Below are positions 51,286 through 60,288 of a stretch of DNA of 64,000 bases, one piece after another. The position numbers and the translations under genes are program-made. The notes under the pieces were generated by a model. It did not search any database. It worked only from the letters and a program-made list of their open reading frames with translations, and had not been told where the DNA came from. The stretch comes from Flavobacterium amniphilum (GTDB lineage Bacteria > Bacteroidota > Bacteroidia > Flavobacteriales > Flavobacteriaceae), in assembly GCF_023634845.1 (NCBI RefSeq), contig NZ_JAMLJL010000018.1, forward strand, positions 1 through 64,000. Direction: 5' to 3'. Within the stretch, counting starts at the first letter, position 1; each line of letters opens with the position of its first letter.

Positions 51286-51600
51286 TTATCCTTTTTTTAG
51301 AATTGCATTTTTGATTGATTCAAGATAAACTAATAATTCAGTTTTGCTTATCGGATTTTGTGAAATAAATCCATTTAGAAAATTTTCCATCATGATAAGA
51401 TTTATTCTACTATAATTTATAAAATTTTCATTTCGAGTCATTAATATTTTATTCATCAAATTTTCATCATCAGTCAATTCATTTTCACTTGTAGTGTAAA
51501 GTTTCTTAATTATATTTCGTATATCTTCATTTTTGTATATTCTGTAAAAACGAGTTCTCTCGGAAGCTTCTATTTCGCTTTTTGTTAACTTTTTTTTCAT
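51286..51600 (-). CDS. Small hypothetical island protein (104 aa)
   Basis: A 104-residue basic, helical protein (MKKKLTKSEIEASERTRFYRIYKNEDIR...). No domain recognised. It lies between attC-like palindromes at 51028 and 51638, on the same strand as the other cargo. The size would fit a toxin, antitoxin or immunity protein, but nothing in the sequence shows this. Confidence 0.5.
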   Translation of the reverse strand: MKKKLTKSEIEASERTRFYRIYKNEDIRNIIKKLYTTSENELTDDENLMNKILMTRNENFINYSRINLIMMENFLNGFISQNPISKTELLVYLESIKNAILKKG

Positions 51601-51637
51601 AATTTAATTACGTTTTTTTTTCTGCGTAAGTTCTGCT

Positions 51638-51780
51638 CCAACTAACCTCCGATGTTTCTCGCATTTACGCAGGTGTGGAAATAGGAGCTCAGTTTTCTTT
51701 GCTAAGATAAATTTTTCTTGGTTTTGACAAATGTTCAATCATCCAAAAACCAACTCTTGCTTAAATGCTGTGTTATGGGC
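51638..51780 (-). repeat. attC-like palindrome downstream of the 51783 gene
   Basis: Arms 51638-51673 and 51750-51780 share a complementary core (GCATTTACGCA against TGCTTAAATGC) and the outer boxes CCCATAAC and GTTAGTT on the minus strand. It ends 2 bp from the gene's stop. The core sequence differs from the neighbouring sites but the layout is the same. Confidence 0.45.
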
Positions 51781-51782
51781 TA

Positions 51783-52784
51783 TTACTCTTGATCCCAAGG
51801 AAATTTTATTTGTCCAGGATTCCAAAAGAAAATTTTGTTATCCATTTCAAATGATATTGGTTTCTGTGATTCTATAGTCGCAATGCTATTATTCGAGTGC
51901 ATCATCTCGGTCATTTTAATATTTACCAATTCATCCATTTTATTTTTAATTTCTTCAAGTTTGATTGGAATATTTCCAATCCATTCACCCATAAATATTG
52001 CATACATATCCCATCCATTTGTTTGCATTTTTTGTGAAAAAATATAGGCAAATTCAATAGTTTGAGTTTCTCTATTTAAAATGTCTACAACCATTTCTTT
52101 AAATAATTCGTGAGGAAGACTATGAAGTCCCGTATTAAATAAAATTATTCCTGCACTTTGCATATTATTTTCGACTCGATAGGTTTTAATTTGATTGCTT
52201 GCAGACTTAAAGTTATTTTTTATTGTGTTTTTGATAAGTTTGTGATAGCCGTGAGTAAGTTCACCGAAATCTAAGGAAGGATCAATATTGATGGAGAAAC
52301 TTACTATATTCTCGAAATGCTTTGCAATACTTTTTTGACGTTCGTTATTTTCTAAACTTTCTTTTTGTAAGTCTTTAAATTCTAAAAGTATATCATCTAA
52401 AAGAAAGTCTGGAGTTCGCGTCGTTGTTTCTGGAATTTTCTTGCCTCCCAAAGATTTAATGATTTCTTCAAAATCATTTTCACCAAAACGTGGAACACGA
52501 TAAAAATTCATATTTAAACTTCCTGAATCAGGAAAAGCTGTAAATGAAAAACCATCTTTTTTGGAAAGTTGATATGCATTTAGGAAATCTCCGACCTCTT
52601 GCTCACACAAATGATTTATTAACTTATCAACTTTAATTTCAGAACAGATGTAATAACTATTTGAAATCGAAATTTTATTAACTTTTGATATATTAAAAAA
52701 TTGCTCTTGAATTAATATAAAACATTTTGCAAACTGATTAGTTTCTCTGTTATAACCGGAAAACTGAACTCTAAATATGTTCAT
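51783..52784 (-). CDS. Putative PD-(D/E)XK nuclease-fold protein
   Basis: A 333-residue protein. Residues 124-137 read TPDFLLDDILLEFK: Pro125-Asp126 and Glu135-x-Lys137 are spaced as in PD-(D/E)XK nucleases, within a predicted beta-strand pair. A following Gln/Glu-rich helix (KDLQKESLENNERQ) also fits. No other domain recognised. It is cargo between repeat R3 and an attC-like site. The nuclease assignment rests on one motif. Confidence 0.5.
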   Translation of the reverse strand: MNIFRVQFSGYNRETNQFAKCFILIQEQFFNISKVNKISISNSYYICSEIKVDKLINHLCEQEVGDFLNAYQLSKKDGFSFTAFPDSGSLNMNFYRVPRFGENDFEEIIKSLGGKKIPETTTRTPDFLLDDILLEFKDLQKESLENNERQKSIAKHFENIVSFSINIDPSLDFGELTHGYHKLIKNTIKNNFKSASNQIKTYRVENNMQSAGIILFNTGLHSLPHELFKEMVVDILNRETQTIEFAYIFSQKMQTNGWDMYAIFMGEWIGNIPIKLEEIKNKMDELVNIKMTEMMHSNNSIATIESQKPISFEMDNKIFFWNPGQIKFPWDQE

Positions 52785-52808
52785 GCGATTGCGGATTTTC
52801 TGTAATAG

Positions 52809-53300
52809 CCCATAACTTGTTTATATGTATGATAACAATACAAATACATCTGTTTAAGTGTAGATATGTATGATTAGCATAATGTTACACATTCAAATAT
52901 ATAACAATTGGTAAAATGAAAGATATAAAAGAGAGTATTTTGCGTTTTACCTTCACTAGAAAGACCTAAGGTTAAAGTGAGAAAAAGACATATTTTAAAG
53001 GAATTGAGGGGATATTGCAATAAAAATGTTAGATAATTGCATTTCTGAAAATATCTTCCAAATCATTATTATAAACACCTTCGAGTTTTAATTGTCCGTC
53101 AGTTTTACCTTCGGTCATAACCCATATTTCAACATTTATTCACAATAAAAATAAGAAGTGGCATTTTATTTAAAATTGTCTATTGCATTTTTGCTCAAAT
53201 TGAAAATGATTAACATATTAAGACCAATTAAAAGGCTTGCTTTATTTTCTGTCATATATTAATTCCACCACAAACTCTTCAAATAGAATGATAAAGTAAA
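52809..53300 (-). repeat. Island repeat R3 (degenerate)
   Basis: The third copy. The left 70 bp (52809-52878, CCATAACTTGTTTATATG... to TGATTAGC) aligns with R2 and R4, then CAAATATATAACAATTG. Only one ATTGCAAT octamer remains (53014-53021). The primase-tail region carries several disabling changes. The right end aligns with R2 over ATTAATTCCACCA before the HNH gene stop at 53327. Confidence 0.7.
53036..53270 (-). pseudogene. Fragment of a toprim-like (DUF6371-like) primase C-terminus, copy 3
   Basis: Nucleotide similarity to copies 1, 2 and 4 is clear (for example AAAATATCTTCCAAATCATT and TTAATTGTCCGTCAGTTTTA), but the reading frame is broken by indels in the middle. It is a decayed remnant. 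Confidence 0.6.
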
Positions 53301-53326
53301 TATATCCATACTGCTGTGAGTGATAG

Positions 53327-54103
53327 TTATTTTTTGTTGAATTCGAAAATTTTATCTCCAACTTCAATTAATGTTGGTATTCCAGAGTTTAATAACGCTA
53401 GGGAAAGATCAAAAGGTTCATCTGAATTCTTTGGTTGAAAAGCAACAAAAACTTCTGTTCCTTCGTAGAAAGTCATAACCATTCCAATTAATCCGAATTT
53501 ATCAGGCTCAAAAAATTGATATTTAAAAATAGTTGGATTTTCTCCCTTTATTTCATTTGAAATTTCGTCAACAATAAATTTCTCTTTAACCATTTCAGTC
53601 ATCGTTTGAGTATTTTTATCATTGTAAATTATGAATCCTAACAACATTTTTATAGTGCCTTCAAATCGTTCACCAAACTCATGAAAATAAATTCCATAAG
53701 AAATATGTTCAAAGCAGTTTACTAATCTATTATAATTTGGATTTCCATAAAGAACTGGATATTTTTTACCTGTTTTTGATTTTAAAGTATGATACTTATA
53801 GTTTTTAATAATTTCTTTGTTTAGAAAATCTTTACTTTTTCTCCTAATTGCTCTGTCAACTTTAGTTTGGGTTTGTAGATAAGCAATAAGATTGTTACCA
53901 ACAATTCCCGATATTGAGACCATTAAAAATTCATCATCGTGTGATTTTTTTGAGTTATGTTCATCGCAAGAAGGAACAGTAATTAGGTCTTTTCTAAAAT
54001 TTAATCCAATAACATCTTTGGCTTCTGGAAATAAACATATAGGAGGTACATGTTCTCTTGAAGTTGCAATGTAACCACACTTGTAGCAAAATTTATTTTC
54101 CAT
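53327..54103 (-). CDS. HNH-type protein (putative endonuclease)
   Basis: A 258-residue protein. The N-terminus has CYKCGYIATSREHVPPICLF and later VPSCDEHNSKKSHDDEFL: two Cys pairs with EHVPP and CDEHN, the zinc-bound beta-beta-alpha pattern of HNH-like proteins. The long C-terminal part is unassigned. A second HNH-like protein with similar organisation is at 57712. It lies directly next to repeat R3. Confidence 0.65.
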   Translation of the reverse strand: MENKFCYKCGYIATSREHVPPICLFPEAKDVIGLNFRKDLITVPSCDEHNSKKSHDDEFLMVSISGIVGNNLIAYLQTQTKVDRAIRRKSKDFLNKEIIKNYKYHTLKSKTGKKYPVLYGNPNYNRLVNCFEHISYGIYFHEFGERFEGTIKMLLGFIIYNDKNTQTMTEMVKEKFIVDEISNEIKGENPTIFKYQFFEPDKFGLIGMVMTFYEGTEVFVAFQPKNSDEPFDLSLALLNSGIPTLIEVGDKIFEFNKK

Positions 54104-54138
54104 AAGTGAAATTCAAAGATATTATGATTGATAATTAC

Positions 54139-54278
54139 GGTTAACGTCCCGCCGGTTTTAAGAGGTTGGGAGTTTTTGTTTCTAAATCATTCCGTAGGGA
54201 CAGAAGTCAAATATATGAGAAGCTTGTTTGATTAAACACTCAACCTCAATTTCTTAAAGCTTCTATTCAATTGTTAAA
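54139..54278 (-). repeat. attC-like palindrome overlapping the end of the 54263 gene
   Basis: Arms GCCGGTTTTAAGAGGTTGGG (54151-54170) and CCTCAATTTCTTAAAGCTT (54244-54262) are imperfectly complementary. The minus-strand outer boxes are ATTTAAC, an exact RYYYAAC match lying inside the gene's 3' end, and GTTAACC. It is less regular than the sites at 50238 and 51028. Confidence 0.4.
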
Positions 54279-54607
54279 TTGTACAAATCTGGATCGTCGG
54301 ATAAGCATTCCCAACTCATTTCTAGCAAATTATTACTGTTAAATTTCGTTACCACAATATGACTAATATTATAGTTTTCCTTTTCTATTAAACTTGAACT
54401 AAATTTTAATCTATTTGGTTGTTGCCAAAGGTTGAATAAAGTTTTGTACTCATCTTCAGTTAGATTTTTGAAAGTGATAAGTAGATAAAAATCACTTCCT
54501 TCATCTAATCCCAAAGTTAAATCTACTGAAAATTTATAAATATCCTCAATTTGAATAATGTCTGATTTGTTTTCAAATACAATTACTGGATCATTGTTTT
54601 TTTTCAT
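54263..54607 (-). CDS. Small hypothetical island protein (114 aa)
   Basis: A 114-residue acidic protein with alternating strands (YKFSVDLTLGLDEGSDFYLLITFKNL, ISHIVVTKFNSNNLLEMSWECL). No family recognised. It lies 9 bp after the 54617 gene on the same strand, so the two are probably co-translated and may work as a pair. Confidence 0.5.
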   Translation of the reverse strand: MKKNNDPVIVFENKSDIIQIEDIYKFSVDLTLGLDEGSDFYLLITFKNLTEDEYKTLFNLWQQPNRLKFSSSLIEKENYNISHIVVTKFNSNNLLEMSWECLSDDPDLYNLTIE

Positions 54608-54616
54608 ATAACTAAA

Positions 54617-54979
54617 TTAATATTTTGATATTTCTTCTTTGTATAAATCTAAATCTCTTTCAAGTTTAAAACTTAGCCTTAAATCTATTAGCTTTTTATC
54701 TTCTATTTTTGAGTCCAAAAAATCTTTTTCTGAATTAGCAATAATCTTCCAAAAGTCAGCGTGAAAATCATATTTTTTCAGGTTATCAAAAGTCGGTATG
54801 TTAAAAGCTAGAAATACATTATCCGATAACTTTCTATAAAACAAGGGCATTTTTATTGAAAAATTTCCAATTTTATCAACTGTTTCAATGAATCCTTCAT
54901 TTTTTACAAAAGCTATAAATTTATCGCAAAGTTCAATTTGTTTTTCCTTGTGTAGTTTTAATATTTCTGTTTTAGTCAT
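54617..54979 (-). CDS. Small hypothetical island protein (120 aa)
   Basis: A 120-residue charged protein (MTKTEILKLHKEKQIEL..., FSIKMPLFYRKLSDNVFLAFN). No signal or membrane helix and no family recognised. It is the first of a two-gene cassette with 54263, bounded by attC-like sites at 54139 and 55014. Confidence 0.5.
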   Translation of the reverse strand: MTKTEILKLHKEKQIELCDKFIAFVKNEGFIETVDKIGNFSIKMPLFYRKLSDNVFLAFNIPTFDNLKKYDFHADFWKIIANSEKDFLDSKIEDKKLIDLRLSFKLERDLDLYKEEISKY

Positions 54980-55013
54980 TTGATGTTTATTTAGATTTTT
55001 GGTAGTTTAAACT

Positions 55014-55148
55014 GATAGCTAACATTTCTTGGCTTGGAGTAGTGGTGTATTTTAGGCTTAAAGATGTGAAGATACTGAAATTTAAGCCTGCTCAATTCAG
55101 GCATTAAAAATATACTCACCCATTAAACCAAATCGTTGTTATATGTCC
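55014..55148 (-). repeat. attC-like palindrome downstream of the UvrD helicase
   Basis: Arms 55014-55047 (GATAGCTAACATTTCTTGGC...) and 55117-55148 (...CCAAATCGTTGTTATATGTCC) are imperfectly complementary. A further perfect 9-bp inverted repeat (AGGCTTAAA/TTTAAGCCT) lies inside. The minus-strand boxes are ATATAAC and GTTAGCT. It ends 5 bp from the helicase stop. Confidence 0.45.
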
Positions 55149-55153
55149 GAGCA

Positions 55154-57532
55154 TTATTTGTCATATTTTTCTTTAAGCTGTAACTTTTCAATTCTTGCAT
55201 TGATACCTCCTAAATTTCGTCCGAATATTTCTGAAAGTTCATACGGCTTTTTGCCTTTAGAATAAAGCAATTCCAATTTTTCGTCATCTTCCTTTGTCCA
55301 AGGTTGATATGCTTGGGAGTGAGTTTTCCTAATTTCATCAATAGAATATGCTTTTTCGTTTTCTTTTTTTTCTTCAAAGTTATCCTTCACTTTCTGTCCA
55401 CAGTAAGGACAATAAACGTGAAGTTTCTCTAATTGACTGAAACAACTGTCACAAAGAATTACTTTGTCAACTATTTGCTTTATTGAATTAGTAGTTCTAA
55501 CTGTATATGCAGACGGAATTTCTTTTAAAAAACTTGATTCATTGCCTTTTTGAGTGATTAAAAAAAGTTTATCTTTTGCTCTTGTAATGGCAACGTAAAA
55601 CAAACGTCTTTCTTCTTCCATTAGCAAGTCGTGATTTGCCTTTTTTATAACTTGGAAAATTCTGTCTTCAAGCCAAATATCAGGAAAGCCACCATTTCCT
55701 TCTGCCAAGCCTATGATGAAAACAACTTTGGATTCCAGTCCTTTAGAAGCATGAATTGTTTTGTTTTGAACACGAATATTTTCATTTTTAAATCTGTAAT
55801 AATATGGTGTAAACATTTTGCTTCTTCTGTACAGAAATAAAATTTCGTCATTATTTATTCCTTCTTCTAATAGCTCTTTTATTTTGTCAAAACAGAATTG
55901 TATATTCTCTTCTTCTGTGTTACCCGAATAAACAACAATTTTGTGTTCAGATTTTTTTGATGCTTGAACGTCTTTATCAACTTTGAATTTGTTATGTTTG
56001 ATGACCTCATTACTTGCTCCAACAATGTTTTGTGTACTACGATAATTCAAGTTGAGTTTAATAGTTTTTACGTCTGAAAAGTGTTTTTCAAATTCAACAA
56101 TATAGCTGACATTTGAACCTCTGAAACCGTAAATACTCTGCCAATCGTCTCCAACACAAAAAAGTTGTGTATTGTCAGTAAGTAATAATTTGATGAGTTC
56201 AACTTGCAGTTTGTCTACATCTTGAAATTCGTCAACTAAAATGTATTGGAATTTTCCTTTGTACTTATTTGCAATATCTTCATGATTTTGAAACAACAAA
56301 GTACTTCTTGAAATCAAGTCGTTAAAGTCAAGAAAAGATTTGTCAGTACAATAGTGAACATATTTTTTTACGATTGGTATTGCCAATTCATAAAAATTAC
56401 GAACTCTTTCATGTTGGTCTTGTCTGGCTTTTTGTAAAACAGTATCAACATTGATGTTTTCAACTTTAATCATATCTGTGATACGCATAATTTGTTGAAC
56501 AAAATCTTTTACGTTCTCATGATGGCCATTGAATTCTTCTTTAAAGTTTATAGAAATTGTTTTGTGATAGTCTGAAGGTAACCGATTTTTAACAATTTTG
56601 TCAAGCGTATGATTGAACAACGCTGAATCCGTTGTCATACTATCAAAAGTTTTCACTAACAACAAATTTCCTTTTTTAAATTGCTCTTCTTTATCTTTAG
56701 TTGAAAAGCTTTTATCGCTGATATGCTCGATGTAAAGATTTGCTTCTGGAATATAAAAATCAGGATGAAAAGAAAAATCTTTAACATTTAGCAAAGGTTC
56801 ATATTCAAATTTGATACTGTGACGGTAAAACCAATCAGCAATAAATTGTTCTGATTTTGAGCGAACTTTTGTTCCATTAAGTGTTGTAAAGTATTTTCCA
56901 TCTTTTGGTAAATAATTAGGGGCAATCTGCTTTAAATGAATTTTGTCAATGATGTAATCAAGAATGTAGCGTTTTAGTTTTAATAGATACTCTGTGTCTT
57001 CACATTCTTTAATTAGTAACTTGTGAAATACTTCAAAAACTGTTTCAGGTGCAGCATGCTTTGAAAACCCATCTTCTTCAACACGTTTTTTTTCTCCTAT
57101 GATTTTAAATTTGTTATCAAATTCGTTTACTCCATAGTTACGTAAAACACTGTAACAAAAACCGTGAAATGTTTTTACTGTAAGTCCGTCAATCCAAGTG
57201 TATTTTTTCTGTTGTAAATTTCTTTCTTTCTCTTTTTCTACGAAACTTTTCCGCTTATCAAAAAGTTGTTTTTCATATTCACCACTCTCATCTGCTGAAA
57301 TAATAAGCCTATCTATCATCTCGTTTGTTGCGTTTTTGGCAAATGTGATTGTAAGAATATTCGAAGGACTTACGCCTTTTTCTTCGATTAAATAAATGAG
57401 TTTTTGTAATAGCGTTTTTGTTTTTCCAGAGCCAGCGCCCGCAAGAACTAAAAGGCGTTTGTCTTCACTAATAACAGCATCTTGTTGTCTGTCATTTAAA
57501 GCATTTAGATTTGTCTTGTTCGATGTTGCCAA
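55154..57532 (-). CDS. UvrD/helicase IV-like SF1 helicase with embedded nuclease-like domain
   Basis: A 792-residue ATP-dependent DNA helicase. Walker A AGAGSGKT is at 31-38 and Walker B LVDEFQDVD near 410, with GDDWQSIYGFRG and HASKGLESKVVF motifs. Inside domain 1 an insert (about 220-275) reads SKSEQFIADWFYRH ... HPDFYIPEANLYIEH, a PD-(D/E)XK-like fold in which the Lys position is His270. The C-terminus adds a zinc ribbon (CDSC/CPYC, near 700-730) and a short helical domain. It may act in repair or phage defence. An HNH-like gene lies upstream. Confidence 0.85.
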   Translation of the reverse strand: MATSNKTNLNALNDRQQDAVISEDKRLLVLAGAGSGKTKTLLQKLIYLIEEKGVSPSNILTITFAKNATNEMIDRLIISADESGEYEKQLFDKRKSFVEKEKERNLQQKKYTWIDGLTVKTFHGFCYSVLRNYGVNEFDNKFKIIGEKKRVEEDGFSKHAAPETVFEVFHKLLIKECEDTEYLLKLKRYILDYIIDKIHLKQIAPNYLPKDGKYFTTLNGTKVRSKSEQFIADWFYRHSIKFEYEPLLNVKDFSFHPDFYIPEANLYIEHISDKSFSTKDKEEQFKKGNLLLVKTFDSMTTDSALFNHTLDKIVKNRLPSDYHKTISINFKEEFNGHHENVKDFVQQIMRITDMIKVENINVDTVLQKARQDQHERVRNFYELAIPIVKKYVHYCTDKSFLDFNDLISRSTLLFQNHEDIANKYKGKFQYILVDEFQDVDKLQVELIKLLLTDNTQLFCVGDDWQSIYGFRGSNVSYIVEFEKHFSDVKTIKLNLNYRSTQNIVGASNEVIKHNKFKVDKDVQASKKSEHKIVVYSGNTEEENIQFCFDKIKELLEEGINNDEILFLYRRSKMFTPYYYRFKNENIRVQNKTIHASKGLESKVVFIIGLAEGNGGFPDIWLEDRIFQVIKKANHDLLMEEERRLFYVAITRAKDKLFLITQKGNESSFLKEIPSAYTVRTTNSIKQIVDKVILCDSCFSQLEKLHVYCPYCGQKVKDNFEEKKENEKAYSIDEIRKTHSQAYQPWTKEDDEKLELLYSKGKKPYELSEIFGRNLGGINARIEKLQLKEKYDK

Positions 57533-57711
57533 TTTTATACTTTATTTATTCTATACTATTGTACTTGCTTTATACATTACATTCTATAGTTTTGTGTTAG
57601 TAGCAGAGTCAGCGAGTGCATTATTTTTTTTAAAGATAAAGTTTTTTGTAAGAAAAAACATTAAAACAACCAAGCAAACAGTTATTTCGCTTATCGCTTT
57701 TACTAGTAGTT

Positions 57712-58554
57712 TTACTTTGTATTATTTATTCTTATTAAACTTTCAAAGTAACCTATTTTTTGTTCCAACGATTTATTATAACCGTTTTCAAATCCTACAA
57801 CATATTGATCTATAAATTTTACCCTAGAAAATTCTTCATTTTCATCTTCTTCATCAATATCAAAAAAGTGGCTATCCGTAATCAATACAGCTTCATTTTT
57901 AGTTTTAAAAATTTTGACTGAGTTTAAATTAATATTTTTTCCAAAAACCCAATTCACAGTTGTGTAATTGTTAGTTAGCCATCCTCCAAATTTTGGAGAC
58001 AAATTAGTATTCCATTTACATGTTGCAGAATTGTATAAATGATTATACTTGTTTGCTAAATTAAAAGCATTCATTAAAGCCTTTACTCCAGCTTTTAATT
58101 CAAATTGTAAAACAAAATCAAATACCTGATTATTGCCTTTTATAAATTCAGATAAATCTTTTACATCTACTTCAGTATTTGCTGTTACAATTTTGCATCC
58201 TGCATGCTTTGCATAATATCGGTATAAGTTTTTTTTCTCTAATTCCCAGTTTTTCCCATATATGTCTTCAAAATTTATATTTCGAGTTTTTAGGATTTCT
58301 TCATGGTTCTCAAAACAAAAGTTTACGAATTTATCATACGCATCGTCATGAGGGCGAGTTAAATTATTATTGCAGTTTATACAAATAACTTTGGGAAATT
58401 TTAAGATTTTGTCTTTAAACGAATTTATTTGAATGACATCACCATTTATGTAGAAGGCATTCATTTTTTTTCCATGAGATTTTTTTAGATCAGAAGCTTT
58501 AAATTTATGCTCCTCTGAATCGGCAGTTTTTCCACATATCCAACAGTTAACCAT
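57712..58554 (-). CDS. HNH-type protein upstream of the UvrD helicase
   Basis: A 280-residue protein with an N-terminal zinc/HNH-like core: CWICGKTADSEEHKFKASDL and ICINCNNNLTRPHDDAYDKF (two CxxC pairs, EH and N..HD residues). The remainder is unassigned. It lies 179 bp upstream of the helicase on the same strand with no attC-like site between them, so the two may form one functional unit, perhaps a nuclease-helicase defence pair. Confidence 0.65.
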   Translation of the reverse strand: MVNCWICGKTADSEEHKFKASDLKKSHGKKMNAFYINGDVIQINSFKDKILKFPKVICINCNNNLTRPHDDAYDKFVNFCFENHEEILKTRNINFEDIYGKNWELEKKNLYRYYAKHAGCKIVTANTEVDVKDLSEFIKGNNQVFDFVLQFELKAGVKALMNAFNLANKYNHLYNSATCKWNTNLSPKFGGWLTNNYTTVNWVFGKNINLNSVKIFKTKNEAVLITDSHFFDIDEEDENEEFSRVKFIDQYVVGFENGYNKSLEQKIGYFESLIRINNTK

Positions 58555-58588
58555 AACTACTTTTATTTATAATGCTATTCAACTCACT

Positions 58589-59578
58589 TTATTCATTCAG
58601 CTCTGTTGTATTTAGATTTTTATCTAAGTGTATTTGAATAAATTTTCTTACTATTTCTTTAAAAAGTAATTTACCTTCCAAAATACTTTCATATTGTCCA
58701 TTGTTATTGAAATTTTCAAAAGAATATACTTGGTAAAGTTTTTTTCTATTACATGTAAGTTTTAGTTTTAAGAAGCTATTTTCGAAAATTCCTTTTACAT
58801 CTTTAGTTGTTATTGGAGCATAATTTCTGTATTGATATTTTTGACCATTTAATCCATTTGAAAGAACAATATTTATTTTAAAATCATTTTCAAATAATAG
58901 ATTTATTTCATCGCCTTTTGCTAATGTAAACGTGTCAGAAAATGAATAAAACTCAAGACAAAGTATTCCATTGTAGTTTGAAAGTATAATACCTAAATAA
59001 TCAATATTATGTGTATCATCTTCTGTATATAGTTTTAAATATTCAAAATTAGAATTTCCTATTTTTGAAAATGCAATTTTATATTCATTTGAAAAATCAT
59101 CTGTTATATAGTTAACTTCAGTTTTCGTAAGATTTTTTAGGTTTTGTTGTAAAAGATTTTGTTGAAATTCAGTTTTAGTAGTCATTAGAGTCACTGCAAA
59201 CAATATATTATCTTCTTTTACATGTTCATTTTCATTTATGAATATACGTTCTAATTTACAATCAAAAGGCAAGAAAAATTTTAAAATACCTGTTCCATGG
59301 ATTTGCGGTCTTAAAATTGCAATTTCTTTATTAGCAACAATTAATTCATTTTCACTAACAAGCATTTCTACAATATACTGTTCAGTTGAATATGCTTTTT
59401 GACCTTCAAATAATAATTTACAATATTTTCTGTCAAATTTGATGACTTTAAATTTCCCGTTTTCGGAATAGTCAATTTCACTTGTAATCGGTAAAATGCT
59501 TTGTTTTAAATTAAAAATTCGATTAAAAAATCTTTTCATTTTTCTTTGTTTTCGATATTTTTCTATTGCATATCCCAC
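58589..59578 (-). CDS. Hypothetical island protein with two lipoyl-like segments
   Basis: A 329-residue protein. The segment GTGILKFFLPFDCKLERIFINENEHVKEDNILF resembles half of a biotinyl/lipoyl barrel as in HlyD proteins, but there is no membrane helix and no carrier lysine motif. A beta-rich part follows (YNGILCLEFYSFSDTFTLAKGDEIN). No family assigned. The start at 59539 (MKRFFNRIF) is an alternative. It lies 34 bp upstream of the HNH gene and may be in the same transcript. Confidence 0.5.
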   Translation of the reverse strand: MGYAIEKYRKQRKMKRFFNRIFNLKQSILPITSEIDYSENGKFKVIKFDRKYCKLLFEGQKAYSTEQYIVEMLVSENELIVANKEIAILRPQIHGTGILKFFLPFDCKLERIFINENEHVKEDNILFAVTLMTTKTEFQQNLLQQNLKNLTKTEVNYITDDFSNEYKIAFSKIGNSNFEYLKLYTEDDTHNIDYLGIILSNYNGILCLEFYSFSDTFTLAKGDEINLLFENDFKINIVLSNGLNGQKYQYRNYAPITTKDVKGIFENSFLKLKLTCNRKKLYQVYSFENFNNNGQYESILEGKLLFKEIVRKFIQIHLDKNLNTTELNE

Positions 59579-59585
59579 AATATTT

Positions 59586-59708
59586 CAACTCTTGAAGAGG
59601 TTGAGAAGTTTGGAACGGATTATTTTTCACTAAAATAAAATTTCTTGCGAAATGTTAACATTTATTTTTCACAAAATTCGCAATGTTCCAAACCATTGTT
59701 GTGCGACG
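59586..59708 (-). repeat. attC-like palindrome downstream of the 59728 gene
   Basis: Arms 59586-59618 (CAACTCTTGAAGAGGTTGAG then AAGTTTGGAAC) and 59685-59708 (GTTCCAAACCATTGTTGTGC). GTTTGGAAC/GTTCCAAAC pair exactly, with extra bases outside and an inner TTGCGAA/TTCGCAA repeat. It starts 19 bp after the gene's stop. Confidence 0.5.
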
Positions 59709-59727
59709 TTTTTATGCAGTTATTGCA

Positions 59728-60288
59728 TCAAAATCGGTAGCCTAAATTTAAACCAAATTTAGCAACTTGGTCATGGTCAGTTTTATCAGCATTAAACAAC
59801 ATTTTTCCCCAACCAAGGTTAGCACCATAGATAAATCCACTTTTAGTAATTCCTTTCCAGCCTAAGCCTGCACCAATGGAAAAATTAATAACATTAGGAT
59901 TTTCAATAAATGTTATTTTTTCTGGAGTATCATATATTTTTTTCCCATCAATTGACATAACCATCCCAAATCCTTCAATAAAAAACCCAGAAGTATATTT
60001 TTTTCCAAAATACATTCTGTAATATGGAGAAACTGAATAATTCATATCCTTTTCTTTGCTATTATCGTATATATAAAAAATTGAAATTCCCAACGATGAC
60101 TTTTTGTTTAAATGTCTTTCATAGCTTGCATTAATCCCTCCCGCTAAAGGTCCAATTAAATTAAGTATAACTTCATTTTTCTTTTCATAAGGATTTACAA
60201 TGGTGTCGTTTTTATTTTGAGCCTTAGCAACAAAAAACGAAAACAGTAGTATAACTGCTAAAAAGGTTTTCTTTATCAATTTTTTCAT
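59728..60288 (-). CDS. Small outer-membrane beta-barrel protein
   Basis: A 186-residue protein with a signal peptide (about 1-23, ending VAKAQ). Amphipathic strands follow (GGINASYERHLNKKSSLGISIFYIY, YYRMYFGKKYTSGFFIEGFG), ending in FGLNLGYRF, a typical C-terminal barrel strand with Phe. It resembles the DUF3575-type or porin-family small barrels. Function unknown. It is the cargo gene next to repeat R4. Confidence 0.7.
   Translation of the reverse strand: MKKLIKKTFLAVILLFSFFVAKAQNKNDTIVNPYEKKNEVILNLIGPLAGGINASYERHLNKKSSLGISIFYIYDNSKEKDMNYSVSPYYRMYFGKKYTSGFFIEGFGMVMSIDGKKIYDTPEKITFIENPNVINFSIGAGLGWKGITKSGFIYGANLGWGKMLFNADKTDHDQVAKFGLNLGYRF

Noticed and set aside
57533..57711. Possible attC-like palindrome between the HNH gene and the UvrD helicase
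   Set aside because: GTGTTAGTAGC resembles one outer box, but I could not find a matching second arm, so I treat the two genes as one transcript.
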